A stretch of 34,120 nt of DNA from contig MFGJ01000006.1 in the NCBI GenBank assembly GCA_001778235.1, positions 162,092-196,211 on the forward strand, in the 5' to 3' direction. This stretch comes from Candidatus Falkowbacteria bacterium RIFOXYC2_FULL_36_12 (GTDB taxonomy: Bacteria > Patescibacteriota > Patescibacteriia > UBA11705). Positions within the stretch are counted from its first letter, which is position 1. Each line of letters opens with the position of its first letter. Shown in pieces: positions 5,811-13,979 of the stretch. Both the position numbers and the translations under genes were made by a program. The notes under the pieces are model-generated. The model was given only the letters and a program-made list of their open reading frames with translations, did not search any database and was not told the origin of the DNA.

Positions 5811-7532
5811 ATGGCATTACCTATGGAGCAAATACAACCCAGGGAGGGACTTTTTGAAAAATTTGTAAAAGCGGTTGACGAACATATTGTGGATGTTGAG
5901 ACTGTTTCTGAAGGAAATAGAGATAAATTAGCTAATATTCAGGGAAATGCGTTTGGTGTGGAAAATGTTTTAATTGATCGTTGTGATCCTCCGGTAATTG
6001 TTGAATCTCTAGCTTTTGAAGCTGGCAGATCAATTGTTTTAATTGGTCCTAATGGTTCAGGTAAATCCACGATTTTTGATGCAATCATGGAAAAAGCAGA
6101 CGCTAGATTTAATCTCAAACAGGGTAAAGGCGCTTTGGTCTTTGGAAAACCTGTGCACATGAGAGACAGATTGAGAATTTCACGATTAAACCAAGAAGAA
6201 ATTCTTGAACCTATAAAGGATGTTCCAGCTGGTGATGTCTTGGATATGGCGGTTGAAAAATTTAAAACTGAATTTGAGGTAGATTGGATGGATGATAATA
6301 AATATGACCAAAATTTGGCCAATGAAGAAGCAAGGCAGAGAATTGAAGAACTTCGAGGGCAGATTGTGGATTTATTTGATATGAAAGAATTTTTGGTGAC
6401 TGAAGTTGGCAAATTAAGTGGAGGAGAGAGAACAAAATTATCAATTTTTATGGTTCTTTTGAGTGAACCTGACATATTATTGCTTGATGAACCAACAAAT
6501 CATCTTGACCTTGAGAGTATTGCCAAACTGGCGGCATTATTTAAAAAATATAATGAGGCTGGTGTGTCAATTGCCAATGTTTCACATGTTCATTGGTATC
6601 TGGAGCAAGCAGGAAATGGTGGAGTAATTGAAATTCAAATGGATGGAAAACAAAGGACTGTGAAAAAATCAAATTCTCCTTATATAAAGTTTATCAAAGA
6701 CCAATCAAGGTCAGAATTTACAACTATTGAAAAACCGCTTGAATGGGCTTGCAAAGACAATGTAAAAGCTGGCGATCACATCACAACCATGACTGAAATA
6801 ATTACAGTGCCAGATTCTCCACTGATTGATATTGAAATGGATGGATTGCATGCTGGTGAAGTCTGGGTTTTGAGTGGAAATAATGGTTCTGGAAAAACAA
6901 AATTAATGGAAGCCATTGCTGATAAAAAGAAAAGACGGGGACTGTTTGTAAAAGAAAAAGGAGTTAATATTGCCTATATGCCACAATTTTGGCCAAAAGA
7001 AGTGGCTGAAGGTACAGTAGAGGAATTTTATTACTGGATTCAAGATCAAATTAATCCAAATTCTCCTCTTGTGGCAAAACATTTATCTGATGCAGCTAGA
7101 GATATTGGATTTACACGCCAAGGCAAATCAGAAAGACTGGATAAAAGTTTCTTGCACAAGAAATTGAGTGCTTTTTCAGGTGGTGAACAGAGATTGTTGT
7201 GGTTTTTAGCAGTTTCAACTTTTCCTGAAGTTGATTCCTTGTTCCTCGACGAACCAACAAATCATATGGATAAAAATCTTCAGCAGTTTGTAATAGATGC
7301 AATAAGATCATTTGAAGGTTCTGTAGTGATGTCAACTCATGATATAAAGTTACTTGAAGCAATCACTGAAAGTATCGGACACAAAGTTGGCTCATCGGTC
7401 AAGGCCAAAAATATGGTATTGGATAAAAAAGATGGTAAAACAACAATATCCAATTCTGAAGATAATCCTGTAGAATATATGAAAAAGAAACTGATTGCAG
7501 CTCAAAATGCAGCTAAAAAATTCAAAATTTAG
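5811..7532 (+). CDS. Tandem-domain ABC ATPase, ABC-F-like
   Basis: 573 residues with two nucleotide-binding domains and no membrane segment. Domain 1 has Walker A GPNGSGKST (79-87), signature LSGGERTK (about 202), Walker B ILLLDEPTNHLDLES (about 222) and an H-loop histidine in VSHVHW. Domain 2 has GNNGSGKTK (about 355-363), signature FSGGEQRL (about 454), LFLDEPTNHMDKN (about 476) and STHD. The DEPTNH(L/M)D motif in both domains is characteristic of ABC-F ribosome-associated factors. The linker (about 260-330) lacks the charged helical pair typical of ABC-F, and there is a 60-residue N-terminal extension, so a canonical ribosome role is uncertain. It is flanked on both sides by repeat-rich spacers. 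Confidence 0.8.
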   Translation: MALPMEQIQPREGLFEKFVKAVDEHIVDVETVSEGNRDKLANIQGNAFGVENVLIDRCDPPVIVESLAFEAGRSIVLIGPNGSGKSTIFDAIMEKADARFNLKQGKGALVFGKPVHMRDRLRISRLNQEEILEPIKDVPAGDVLDMAVEKFKTEFEVDWMDDNKYDQNLANEEARQRIEELRGQIVDLFDMKEFLVTEVGKLSGGERTKLSIFMVLLSEPDILLLDEPTNHLDLESIAKLAALFKKYNEAGVSIANVSHVHWYLEQAGNGGVIEIQMDGKQRTVKKSNSPYIKFIKDQSRSEFTTIEKPLEWACKDNVKAGDHITTMTEIITVPDSPLIDIEMDGLHAGEVWVLSGNNGSGKTKLMEAIADKKKRRGLFVKEKGVNIAYMPQFWPKEVAEGTVEEFYYWIQDQINPNSPLVAKHLSDAARDIGFTRQGKSERLDKSFLHKKLSAFSGGEQRLLWFLAVSTFPEVDSLFLDEPTNHMDKNLQQFVIDAIRSFEGSVVMSTHDIKLLEAITESIGHKVGSSVKAKNMVLDKKDGKTTISNSEDNPVEYMKKKLIAAQNAAKKFKI

Positions 7533-7553
7533 TTAAATATCGTCCCCAAATAG

Positions 7554-7587
7554 GCTCTGTAAAAAATTTGTAAATCAGAGCTTTTTT
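7554..7587 (+). terminator. Intrinsic terminator after the ABC gene
   Basis: GCTCTG (7554-7559) pairs with CAGAGC (7576-7581), followed by six T residues. The loop can extend the stem with ATTT/AAAT. Confidence 0.75.
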
Positions 7588-7595
7588 GATATAAT
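7568..7595 (+). promoter_or_regulatory. Extended -10 promoter for apt, overlapping the terminator
   Basis: TGATATAAT (7587-7595) is an extended -10; TTGTAA (7568-7573) lies 16 nt upstream inside the terminator hairpin. A perfect 8-bp hairpin, ATGAAAAA/TTTTTCAT with GTG loop (7614-7632), lies about 12 nt into the predicted transcript. Confidence 0.45.
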
Positions 7596-7650
7596 AAAAT
7601 GTAGTTATTTAGGATGAAAAAGTGTTTTTCATGAATAGCGAATTTGCCAC

Positions 7651-7717
7651 CTGCCTACGATGACTTCAGCTTCCTCCTGCGCTCTTTAGAGCTTCGGTGG
7701 ACAGGTCAGCAGACAAG
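7651..7717 (+). repeat. Second dispersed repeat, copy 2, in the apt leader
   Basis: Similar to 5540-5600: both share cgctctttt-like sequence, gagcttcg, ggaca(a/g)gtc and a gacaag end. The central hairpin is perfect here (GCTCT/AGAGC with TT loop), and G.U-paired in the other copy. It is followed by cgaatccacgaattg, which resembles a third repeat type at 17961. Confidence 0.6.
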
Positions 7718-7780
7718 CGAATCCACGAATTGAGTTGAAGTTTGTATTTGTGTTTTTGTTGGGATTAAATAGTAAAAGAT

Positions 7781-8302
7781 ATGGATTTAAAAAGTAAAAT
7801 CAGAGAAGTGCCAAATTGGCCGATTGAGGGGGTTAATTTTAAGGATATAACTACTCTGCTTGAAGATGGTGAGACATTTAGATATGTGATAGATAAGATG
7901 TCTGAACCATTCAAGGAAATGAAAATTGATAAGATTGTGGTGCTTGATGCTCGAGGTTTTCTTCTAGGAACGCCAATTGCTTATAATTTTGGGGTTGGAG
8001 TTTGTTTGGTGCGTAAAAAGGGTAAATTGCCCTATAAAACAATTGAAGCAACTTATGAAAAGGAATATGGGCCAGATACAGTTACAATGCACGAAGACAC
8101 GATTAAACCTGGGGAAAAGGTTTTGATAGTTGATGATCTACTCGCGACCGGAGGTACTTTGGGGGCAGCCATTGAGTTGGTGGAGAAGCTGGGGGGTGAT
8201 ATAGTTGGAGTAAGTCTAATAATTGATTTGCCGTTCCTGGGTGGAAGTGGTAAATTTGAGAAATATAACATAAAAGTTTTAGTTCCATATGATTCAGAAT
8301 AA
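7781..8302 (+). CDS. apt: Adenine phosphoribosyltransferase
   Basis: 173 residues, the usual Apt length. The enzyme converts adenine plus PRPP to AMP and pyrophosphate. The PRPP-binding signature VLIVDDLLATGGT (about residues 112-124) is intact. The N-terminal IREVPNWPIEGVNFKDIT and the RGFLLG, VRKKGKLPYKT and EYGPDT segments match the type I adenine-specific family. No SD is seen before the ATG. The 3' end overlaps the next ORF by 14 nt. An MTA/purine nucleoside phosphorylase 1.8 kb downstream would supply adenine, so the block probably encodes purine salvage, important for organisms lacking de novo synthesis. Confidence 0.95.
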   Translation: MDLKSKIREVPNWPIEGVNFKDITTLLEDGETFRYVIDKMSEPFKEMKIDKIVVLDARGFLLGTPIAYNFGVGVCLVRKKGKLPYKTIEATYEKEYGPDTVTMHEDTIKPGEKVLIVDDLLATGGTLGAAIELVEKLGGDIVGVSLIIDLPFLGGSGKFEKYNIKVLVPYDSE

Positions 8303-8753
8303 TTTTGAGCAACCACAATTTAATAATGAAATAAAAGTAACAAGTAAAATTGAGAAGAATATTGAAGATATTAAAATTTCTATAGGTGGAAGTTTTTATA
8401 GTTGTTATTTTGTTGATGGTGTAATATATGACGGATTAATGAAGGTCCCTGAAAAAGATAGGCGGAACGGGTTTGGGACAATGATGGTTCAGAAAATGAT
8501 TGAAATTGCCAAAGAAAGAGGAGTAAATAAGATTATTCATCATTTTCAAAGTTTAGAAGGTTTAATTCTAATAAGCAAAAAATTAAAAATGAATGAGAGA
8601 GAATATTATGATAATAAGGGACTAAAAGTTGAGTTTGAAGAAGCAAAGGAAATTTTAACTGCAAAGAAACAATCTGATAATAAAGATAATTTAGCAATTT
8701 TTATAAGTTCAACTACTTTCGTTAATTCATTAAATCCAGCTAATTTAGATTAA
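8289..8753 (+). CDS. GNAT-like acetyltransferase domain protein
   Basis: 154 residues starting inside the apt 3' end (14-nt overlap), so translation is probably coupled to apt. The segment LMKVPEKDRRNGFGTMMVQKMIEIAKERGVNKI fits GNAT motif A, where (Q/R)-x-x-G-x-G binds acetyl-CoA pyrophosphate. The following SLEGLILISKKLKMNER resembles the motif B region. The first 40 residues and the Lys/Asn-rich tail are not recognisable. No substrate can be assigned. Confidence 0.6.
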   Translation: MIQNNFEQPQFNNEIKVTSKIEKNIEDIKISIGGSFYSCYFVDGVIYDGLMKVPEKDRRNGFGTMMVQKMIEIAKERGVNKIIHHFQSLEGLILISKKLKMNEREYYDNKGLKVEFEEAKEILTAKKQSDNKDNLAIFISSTTFVNSLNPANLD

Positions 8754-8943
8754 TAACCTAGCTTTGCATTCCTCGCAGAAACGAATTTGTTTGAATATTG
8801 GAACAGGCAAAAGAAGTAAATGGAGTTGTTCGTGTTTTTGTCCATCCTTTCGAAAATTGTGTTGGATTGGCTATACATATCAGGGTTTAGTGCCCCCAAA
8901 ATTTAATTAAAGGATTGTGATAGAGATAGAAGGAGAAAAAAAT

Positions 8944-9306
8944 ATGACAAGTAAATTAATTGCGACTGTTTTCTTTTTACCCTTGAAAGATAGACCGAAA
9001 AATTTCCCTCGTTTAAAGAATTTTCGAGGTAAGTTTTGGCATACAGGGATTATTTTCAATGATGAAATTTATGAATGTTTTAGTAATAATATATGGAGCA
9101 TTTCTGGGATAGAAAAGCTGAAGAAAGCAGAATTTAAAAATGCTGTTTTATTGCCCGCAAATGTTGATAAAAAAAAATTAATTGATGAATTGAAAAGTGG
9201 AACTGATTGTGCTGAATATGTTGCCCGTTGTATTGGGTTATCCGTTCTTAAGGGACGCAATAAAGGTGAAATGTTTCCGGAAGATATCTATAATTATCTG
9301 AAATAA
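8944..9306 (+). CDS. Possible permuted papain-like (NlpC/P60-superfamily, YiiX-like) hydrolase
   Basis: 120 residues from ATG 8944. This start is chosen over GTG 8917 because AAGGAG lies 8 nt upstream. FWHTGIIFNDEIYECF (about 31-46) places a histidine before a beta-hairpin, and GTDCAEYVARCIGLS (about 86-100) places a cysteine at the start of a helix. That His-first, Cys-last order is seen in circularly permuted papain-like proteins such as YiiX/YaeF and LRAT-type enzymes. No signal peptide is evident, so it is likely cytosolic. The assignment rests on motif order only. The 190 nt upstream hold no feature beyond a short coding-like fragment (8798-8890). Confidence 0.5.
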   Translation: MTSKLIATVFFLPLKDRPKNFPRLKNFRGKFWHTGIIFNDEIYECFSNNIWSISGIEKLKKAEFKNAVLLPANVDKKKLIDELKSGTDCAEYVARCIGLSVLKGRNKGEMFPEDIYNYLK

Positions 9307-9336
9307 TATGAAAATTGTAATTTGTAAAATTTAATA

Positions 9337-10023
9337 ATGAATATTATGTCAATGGAGCATTTCAGAAGAACCAAAGAAAGCTTTACAAACGATGATGATA
9401 TTTTTGATTCAACTACATTTGAGCAGATAGCCAGAGAGTTGAAAGAATCTGATTTTTATATTCTCCAAAATGTTGATAGCGTGAAATTGTCTGCAGAGCA
9501 AAGAAGATTATATGAACAAGTGAAACAATTTTGTTTGGAAACAAGCGCAGAGTTCAAACAAGAATTTGTACTACTACTTGATAGGTATAAGGACAAAAAT
9601 AAAGTATTATCTGACAAGATTATTGAATTTTTGGTGAAAAATAAAATTGATGTACCTAAATTTGAACTCTTAAATGGTGTCGCTGCGCTGAAGGCACTGA
9701 AAACAAGTAAGCTGGAAACTCACGATATTGCTCCCAATGACCTTATTGTTATTTTTAATTTACCTACTCCGCTTGCAGTTTATTGGTGGAAAGGTGGTGT
9801 TGAAGAATGGGGAGATAGTTCGGTGAAAATTGATGGACAAATTATTGAATGGGGTTTGTTTTATAGACGGTTAATGAATGTGATTTGGGGGATGCAAGGG
9901 TATTATGAAAATGAGAAAAATCTTAAGTTTGAGCGACTGAACGAACCCTGTCAACATGATCCAAAAAATTATTATTATGTTTGGCGAATTACAAGTTATC
10001 AGCCTTTTGACTTCAAAAATTAA
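9337..10023 (+). CDS. Conserved-looking protein of unknown function, 228 aa
   Basis: I do not recognise this protein. The first 130 residues are charged and probably helical (ELKESDFYILQNVD, EQRRLYEQVKQFCLE). The C-terminal part is rich in Trp and Tyr (YWWKGGVEEWGD, IIEWGLFYRRLMNVIWGMQGYY), suggesting a compact beta/alpha domain with an aromatic pocket. There is no signal or membrane segment. Three in-frame ATGs (9337, 9346, 9352) lie close together with no SD to decide among them. It is 30 nt after the papain-like gene and 64 nt before the phosphorylase gene, in the same direction. Confidence 0.75.
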   Translation: MNIMSMEHFRRTKESFTNDDDIFDSTTFEQIARELKESDFYILQNVDSVKLSAEQRRLYEQVKQFCLETSAEFKQEFVLLLDRYKDKNKVLSDKIIEFLVKNKIDVPKFELLNGVAALKALKTSKLETHDIAPNDLIVIFNLPTPLAVYWWKGGVEEWGDSSVKIDGQIIEWGLFYRRLMNVIWGMQGYYENEKNLKFERLNEPCQHDPKNYYYVWRITSYQPFDFKN

Positions 10024-10087
10024 AATTAGTGTTTGGGTTTAATATTTTAAATGTGATCAAGGAACTATTACAGATATATAAAAAAAT

Positions 10088-10819
10088 ATGAAGCTAGGAA
10101 TAATTGGCGGTAGCGGGCTTGATGACCCGATGATACTGGAAAATTTTGTAGAAAAAGAAGTGGAGACTCCATTTGGTCGGCCATCGAGTGTTTTGACGAC
10201 TGGGAAAATTGGGAAAAATGAAGTTGTGATTATTTCCAGACATAATAAGGATCATTCTATTATGCCGACAAATGTGCCGAATCAAGCAAATATTTGGTCA
10301 TTGAAACAAGAGGGTTGTGAAGTTATTCTTGCGACGACTGCTTGTGGCTCTTTGCGGGAACAAATAAAACCCGGTGATTTTGTTTTTGTTGATCAATTTA
10401 TCGATTGGACAAAACATAGAAACCTGACATTTTTCACTGATAAAGTTATTCATACTCCAATGGCTGAACCATTTGATAAAGATTGGCGTAAAAGATTGGT
10501 AGATCAAGCTGCCAAGATGGGGTTGCGTTATCATGATCGAGGAACTGTAATTACAATTGAGGGACCAAGGTTTTCAACCAAGGCTGAAAGTAAACTTTTT
10601 CAACAATTTGGTGCTGATGTGATAAATATGAGCACTTCACCAGAAGCAATTTTGGCTAATGAAATTGGATTACCTTATCAAACAATTGCAATGAGTACGG
10701 ATTATGACTGCTGGAAAGAAGGAGAAGAGCCGGTAACTTGGGATTTGATTGTTGAGAGAATGAATGGAAATTCAGCCAATGTAATAAAATTATTAATTCA
10801 AACAATAATAAACATATAA
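10088..10819 (+). CDS. mtnP: S-methyl-5'-thioadenosine / purine nucleoside phosphorylase
   Basis: 243 residues of the PNP/MTAP family (PF01048). The N-terminal GIIGGSGL binds phosphate; ISRHNKDH, ATTACGSLRE, TIEGPRFSTKAES and NMSTSPEA are family motifs, and STDYDCW carries the base-contacting aspartate. The enzyme cleaves methylthioadenosine or a purine nucleoside with phosphate, releasing the base. MTAP versus PNP specificity is not certain from motifs alone. MTA is made in polyamine and some SAM reactions, and the released adenine can be used by Apt upstream. The stop codon TAA abuts the likely non-canonical start of the flippase gene. Confidence 0.9.
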   Translation: MKLGIIGGSGLDDPMILENFVEKEVETPFGRPSSVLTTGKIGKNEVVIISRHNKDHSIMPTNVPNQANIWSLKQEGCEVILATTACGSLREQIKPGDFVFVDQFIDWTKHRNLTFFTDKVIHTPMAEPFDKDWRKRLVDQAAKMGLRYHDRGTVITIEGPRFSTKAESKLFQQFGADVINMSTSPEAILANEIGLPYQTIAMSTDYDCWKEGEEPVTWDLIVERMNGNSANVIKLLIQTIINI

Positions 10820-12087
10820 TTTTTCAAAAATTAAAACAAAGTCCATTACTTTTAAATAGCATTATTTTCTTTATTGGTTCATCATTGGCAAATGTTGGAA
10901 ATTTTGGATTTCATTTAGTCCTTAGCCGAATGCTGGATATAAAAACTTTTGGCGAAGTAGAGGCTCTTGTTAGCTTGCTATATATTATATCTGTACCAGC
11001 TGGAACCTTGGCAACTGTAATTATCAAATATGCCTCTGAATTTGAATCAATGGATCAGTCGGAAAAGATAAATAAGATGTTTGCTTATTTCACAAAAGTA
11101 TTTTTGTTTTGGGGAATAATTTTGTTTATTTTGTTTTATATTGCCAGTCCATTTATTGCTGTTTTTCTCAAAATTAATACTATTTGGCCAGTAGTTATAC
11201 TGGGGACTGTATTTTTCGTTTCATTTTTTGATTCAGTTACCAGCGGAGTTCTAAATGGTGTGCAAAAATTTTTGGCTTTGAGCTGGCTTGGGATTTTGCA
11301 GGTAAGTTTGAAAATTATTTTAACAATAGTTTTTATAAAAATGTCGTTTGGATTAAGTGGAGTAATGGGTGCCATGAGTTTGTCAATGTTGGTAGTCTAT
11401 TTTGTTAGTTTATTACCCATAAGAAAGTATGTTAGTTTGAAAAAGGGAAATTTTTCTGAATTAAAACAAATGGTTTATTTCATGATGCCAACTGCTGTAA
11501 TTTTGCTGGCGATTAATTTGTACTGCAGTATAGATATGATTCTGGTAAAGTATTTTTTCTCTCCAGAAGAAGCTGGTATGTATGGCGCAATTTCAATTAT
11601 AGGTAGAATAATATTTTTTATTACCGGTGCAATTGTGACTGTGATGTTCCCAATGCTGGCTAAAGCGAAAAAAGAGGGTAATCAGCATAATTTATTTATA
11701 AAATCTTCAATGCTTGTAATGCTTTGTGCAATTGCTACCTTGGCATTTTATTATTTTTTCCCAGAATTGGTGGTGAAAATATTGGTCGGTAGTAAGTATC
11801 TTGAAATTGCTCCATATATTGTTTGGTTTGGACTGGCAATGCTGATGTACTCATTTGTAAATATTTACTCAAGATATTTTTTATCAAACAATAATTATAG
11901 CAGTTTATACATTTATGTCTCTGGATTTGTGTTACAATTATTGATGCTGTATTATTTTCATACCAGTATTAGCCAAGTAATCTGGATGATGAATTTATCA
12001 ATGGGAATTATTTTAATTGCATTATCAACATATTATTTATACCAAAAAAAATCGGAGGGAAAATTATTGAACAAGTCCTATGGCTAA
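10819..12087 (+). CDS. Wzx-type polysaccharide flippase with apparently non-canonical start
   Basis: A polytopic protein of the MOP/polysaccharide biosynthesis family, about 12 helices, moving lipid-linked oligosaccharides across the membrane. Motifs such as GFHLVLSRMLDIKTFGEVEALV are typical of its N-terminus. The first ATG/GTG/TTG is TTG 10885, but that would remove most of helix 1. The frame is open upstream and encodes LNSIIFFIGSSLANVGNFGF after a basic QKLKQ segment, as expected for this family. No ATG, GTG or TTG occurs between the in-frame stop at 10753 and 10885. ATT at 10819 overlaps the mtnP stop by one base and is the start drawn here. TTG 10885 remains the formal alternative. Confidence 0.8.
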   Translation: MFQKLKQSPLLLNSIIFFIGSSLANVGNFGFHLVLSRMLDIKTFGEVEALVSLLYIISVPAGTLATVIIKYASEFESMDQSEKINKMFAYFTKVFLFWGIILFILFYIASPFIAVFLKINTIWPVVILGTVFFVSFFDSVTSGVLNGVQKFLALSWLGILQVSLKIILTIVFIKMSFGLSGVMGAMSLSMLVVYFVSLLPIRKYVSLKKGNFSELKQMVYFMMPTAVILLAINLYCSIDMILVKYFFSPEEAGMYGAISIIGRIIFFITGAIVTVMFPMLAKAKKEGNQHNLFIKSSMLVMLCAIATLAFYYFFPELVVKILVGSKYLEIAPYIVWFGLAMLMYSFVNIYSRYFLSNNNYSSLYIYVSGFVLQLLMLYYFHTSISQVIWMMNLSMGIILIALSTYYLYQKKSEGKLLNKSYG

Positions 12088-13036
12088 ATTAATATCTGTG
12101 GTGATTCCGATTTTTAATGAACAACAAAATATTTCTTTGATTTATAAAGCGATTAAAGAACAGTTTTTGTATCTAAAGGATAAATATGATTATGAGATAA
12201 TTTTTGTGAACGATGGTAGTATAGATGAGAGTCAGGAAAAATTATTCAAATTAGCTGAAATTAACAAAAAGGTTAAAATTGTGTGTTTTAGCCGAAATTT
12301 TGGCAAGGAATTTGCAACCAGTGCTGGACTGTATAATGCTAATGGAGAAGCAGTTATTGTGATTGATGCGGATATGCAACATCCACCAGAGAAAATACCT
12401 GAATTGTTGTTTCAATGGGAAAATGGTAAGAAAGTTGTTATCGGAATTCGAACAAAAAACAAGGGCGAAGGCTTAATTAAAAATCTTGGATCAAAAGTAT
12501 TTTATTGGATAATAAATATAATTGCTGAAACAAAAATCAGATCAGGAGGAACAGATTTTAGATTGATTGATAGAGAAGTGGTAAATCATTTTAATCAGTT
12601 TACTGAAAAAAATCGGATGACTCGTGGCTTGATTGACTGGCTAGGATTTGAAAAAGCTTATGTGGAATTTCAAGCAAATCCTAGGGTATATGGCAAAGCC
12701 GGTTATAGTCTGGTAAAATTGATCAAATTGGCGATGTCAACCTTTGTGGCTAATAGTTTATTTCCTTTGAAGTTTGCAGGATATTTGGGGTTAATAATTA
12801 CATTTGTGTCTGGATTCATGGGGTTTATTGTTCTGATTGAACAACATTTCTTAGATGACCCTTGGCATTTACAATTTACTGGAACTGCCCAGCTTGCAAT
12901 ATTAATCATATTTTTTATTGGCATTGTTTTATCAAGTTTGGGTTTAATAGCCTTGTATGTTGGAAATATTCATCAGGAAGTTTTGAATCGTCCTTTATAT
13001 ATTGTCAGTAAAAAAATAAATTTTGATGAAAAATAA
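12080..13036 (+). CDS. Polyprenyl-phosphate glycosyltransferase, GT2 (GtrB/ArnC-like)
   Basis: 318 residues. The GT2 domain (1-230) has [21 protein letters not shown] and the DXD-containing [23 protein letters not shown] and the [12 protein letters not shown] segment match the dolichyl/undecaprenyl-phosphate sugar transferase subgroup. Two C-terminal membrane helices (about 232-256 and 272-300) end in [18 protein letters not shown], typical of GtrB/ArnC proteins. The likely reaction is transfer of a sugar from a nucleotide to undecaprenyl phosphate; the donor is unknown. It overlaps the flippase by 8 nt, consistent with making the lipid-linked sugar that is flipped. Confidence 0.9.
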   Translation: MAKLISVVIPIFNEQQNISLIYKAIKEQFLYLKDKYDYEIIFVNDGSIDESQEKLFKLAEINKKVKIVCFSRNFGKEFATSAGLYNANGEAVIVIDADMQHPPEKIPELLFQWENGKKVVIGIRTKNKGEGLIKNLGSKVFYWIINIIAETKIRSGGTDFRLIDREVVNHFNQFTEKNRMTRGLIDWLGFEKAYVEFQANPRVYGKAGYSLVKLIKLAMSTFVANSLFPLKFAGYLGLIITFVSGFMGFIVLIEQHFLDDPWHLQFTGTAQLAILIIFFIGIVLSSLGLIALYVGNIHQEVLNRPLYIVSKKINFDEK

Positions 13037-13037
13037 T

Positions 13038-13979
13038 ATGAGGATATTGATTACCGGTGGAGCTGGTTTTATTGGTTCACATTTGTCAAAAAGATTATTG
13101 AGTGAGGGCAATGAAATTATGTGCCTCGATAATTTATTTACTGGTAATAAAAAAAATATTGCAGAATTATTTTATAATAAAAATTTTGAATTTATCAGAC
13201 ATGATGTTATAGAGCCGATATTGCTAGAAGTTGATCAGATTTATAATTTAGCTTGTCCGGCTTCGCCGATTCATTACCAATACAACCCGATAAAAACCGT
13301 TAAAACATCGGTCATGGGCACGATCAATATGCTTGGATTGGCAAAAAGAGTTAAGGCTAGAATCTTATTATCATCCACCTCTGAAGTTTATGGCAATCCA
13401 GCTATTCATCCACAAAAAGAAGACTATTGGGGCAATGTTAACCCAATTGGTATCAGGTCTTGTTATGATGAGGGTAAAAGGTGTGCTGAAACCTTGATGA
13501 TGGATTATCATCGACAAAATAAAGTTGATATCCGAATTGTAAGGATTTTCAATACTTATGGTCCGAATTTACATCCAAATGATGGAAGGGTGGTCTCTAC
13601 TTTTATTGTTCAAGCCTTGAAAAATCAGCCATTGACGATTTGTGGTAATGGAGAACAGACTAGATCATTTCAATATGTGGATGATCTAATTGAAGGAATG
13701 ATTAGAATGATGAATAATAATAAAAATTTTATTGGTCCGGTCAATATTGGTAATCCAAATGAATTTACGATGAATCAGCTGGCTAAATTAATTTTAAAAT
13801 TAATCCCTGAATCATCAAGTCAAATTATTTTCAAAGACTTGCCAAAAGATGACCCGAAAAGACGCCGACCTGATATTTCTTTGGCAAAAGAAATGCTTGA
13901 CTGGGAACCAAAAACTGAATTGGAACAAGGTTTGATAAAAACCATTGAATATTTTAGAAAAAATAAAGATTTATTATGA
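13038..13979 (+). CDS. UDP-glucuronate decarboxylase (UDP-xylose synthase)
   Basis: 313 residues, extended SDR family. It converts UDP-glucuronate to UDP-xylose with bound NAD+. The N-terminal [10 protein letters not shown] is the Rossmann glycine motif. The family signature is clear: [41 protein letters not shown] and the catalytic YDEGK (Tyr-x3-Lys). The start at 13038 is chosen because [11 protein letters not shown] is the normal N-terminus and it lies 1 nt after the previous stop; TTG 13023 and ATG 13026 would only add a few residues. It overlaps ugd by 4 nt, which supplies its substrate. Confidence 0.93.
   Translation: MRILITGGAGFIGSHLSKRLLSEGNEIMCLDNLFTGNKKNIAELFYNKNFEFIRHDVIEPILLEVDQIYNLACPASPIHYQYNPIKTVKTSVMGTINMLGLAKRVKARILLSSTSEVYGNPAIHPQKEDYWGNVNPIGIRSCYDEGKRCAETLMMDYHRQNKVDIRIVRIFNTYGPNLHPNDGRVVSTFIVQALKNQPLTICGNGEQTRSFQYVDDLIEGMIRMMNNNKNFIGPVNIGNPNEFTMNQLAKLILKLIPESSSQIIFKDLPKDDPKRRRPDISLAKEMLDWEPKTELEQGLIKTIEYFRKNKDLL

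Noticed and set aside
5939-6475. 178-aa minus-strand ORF
   Set aside because: Antisense to the ABC ATPase, low-complexity Ser/Leu-rich, no SD or family features; a shadow ORF.
8917-8943. GTG 8917 as start of the papain-like gene
   Set aside because: It precedes the SD; ATG 8944 is correctly spaced from AAGGAG.
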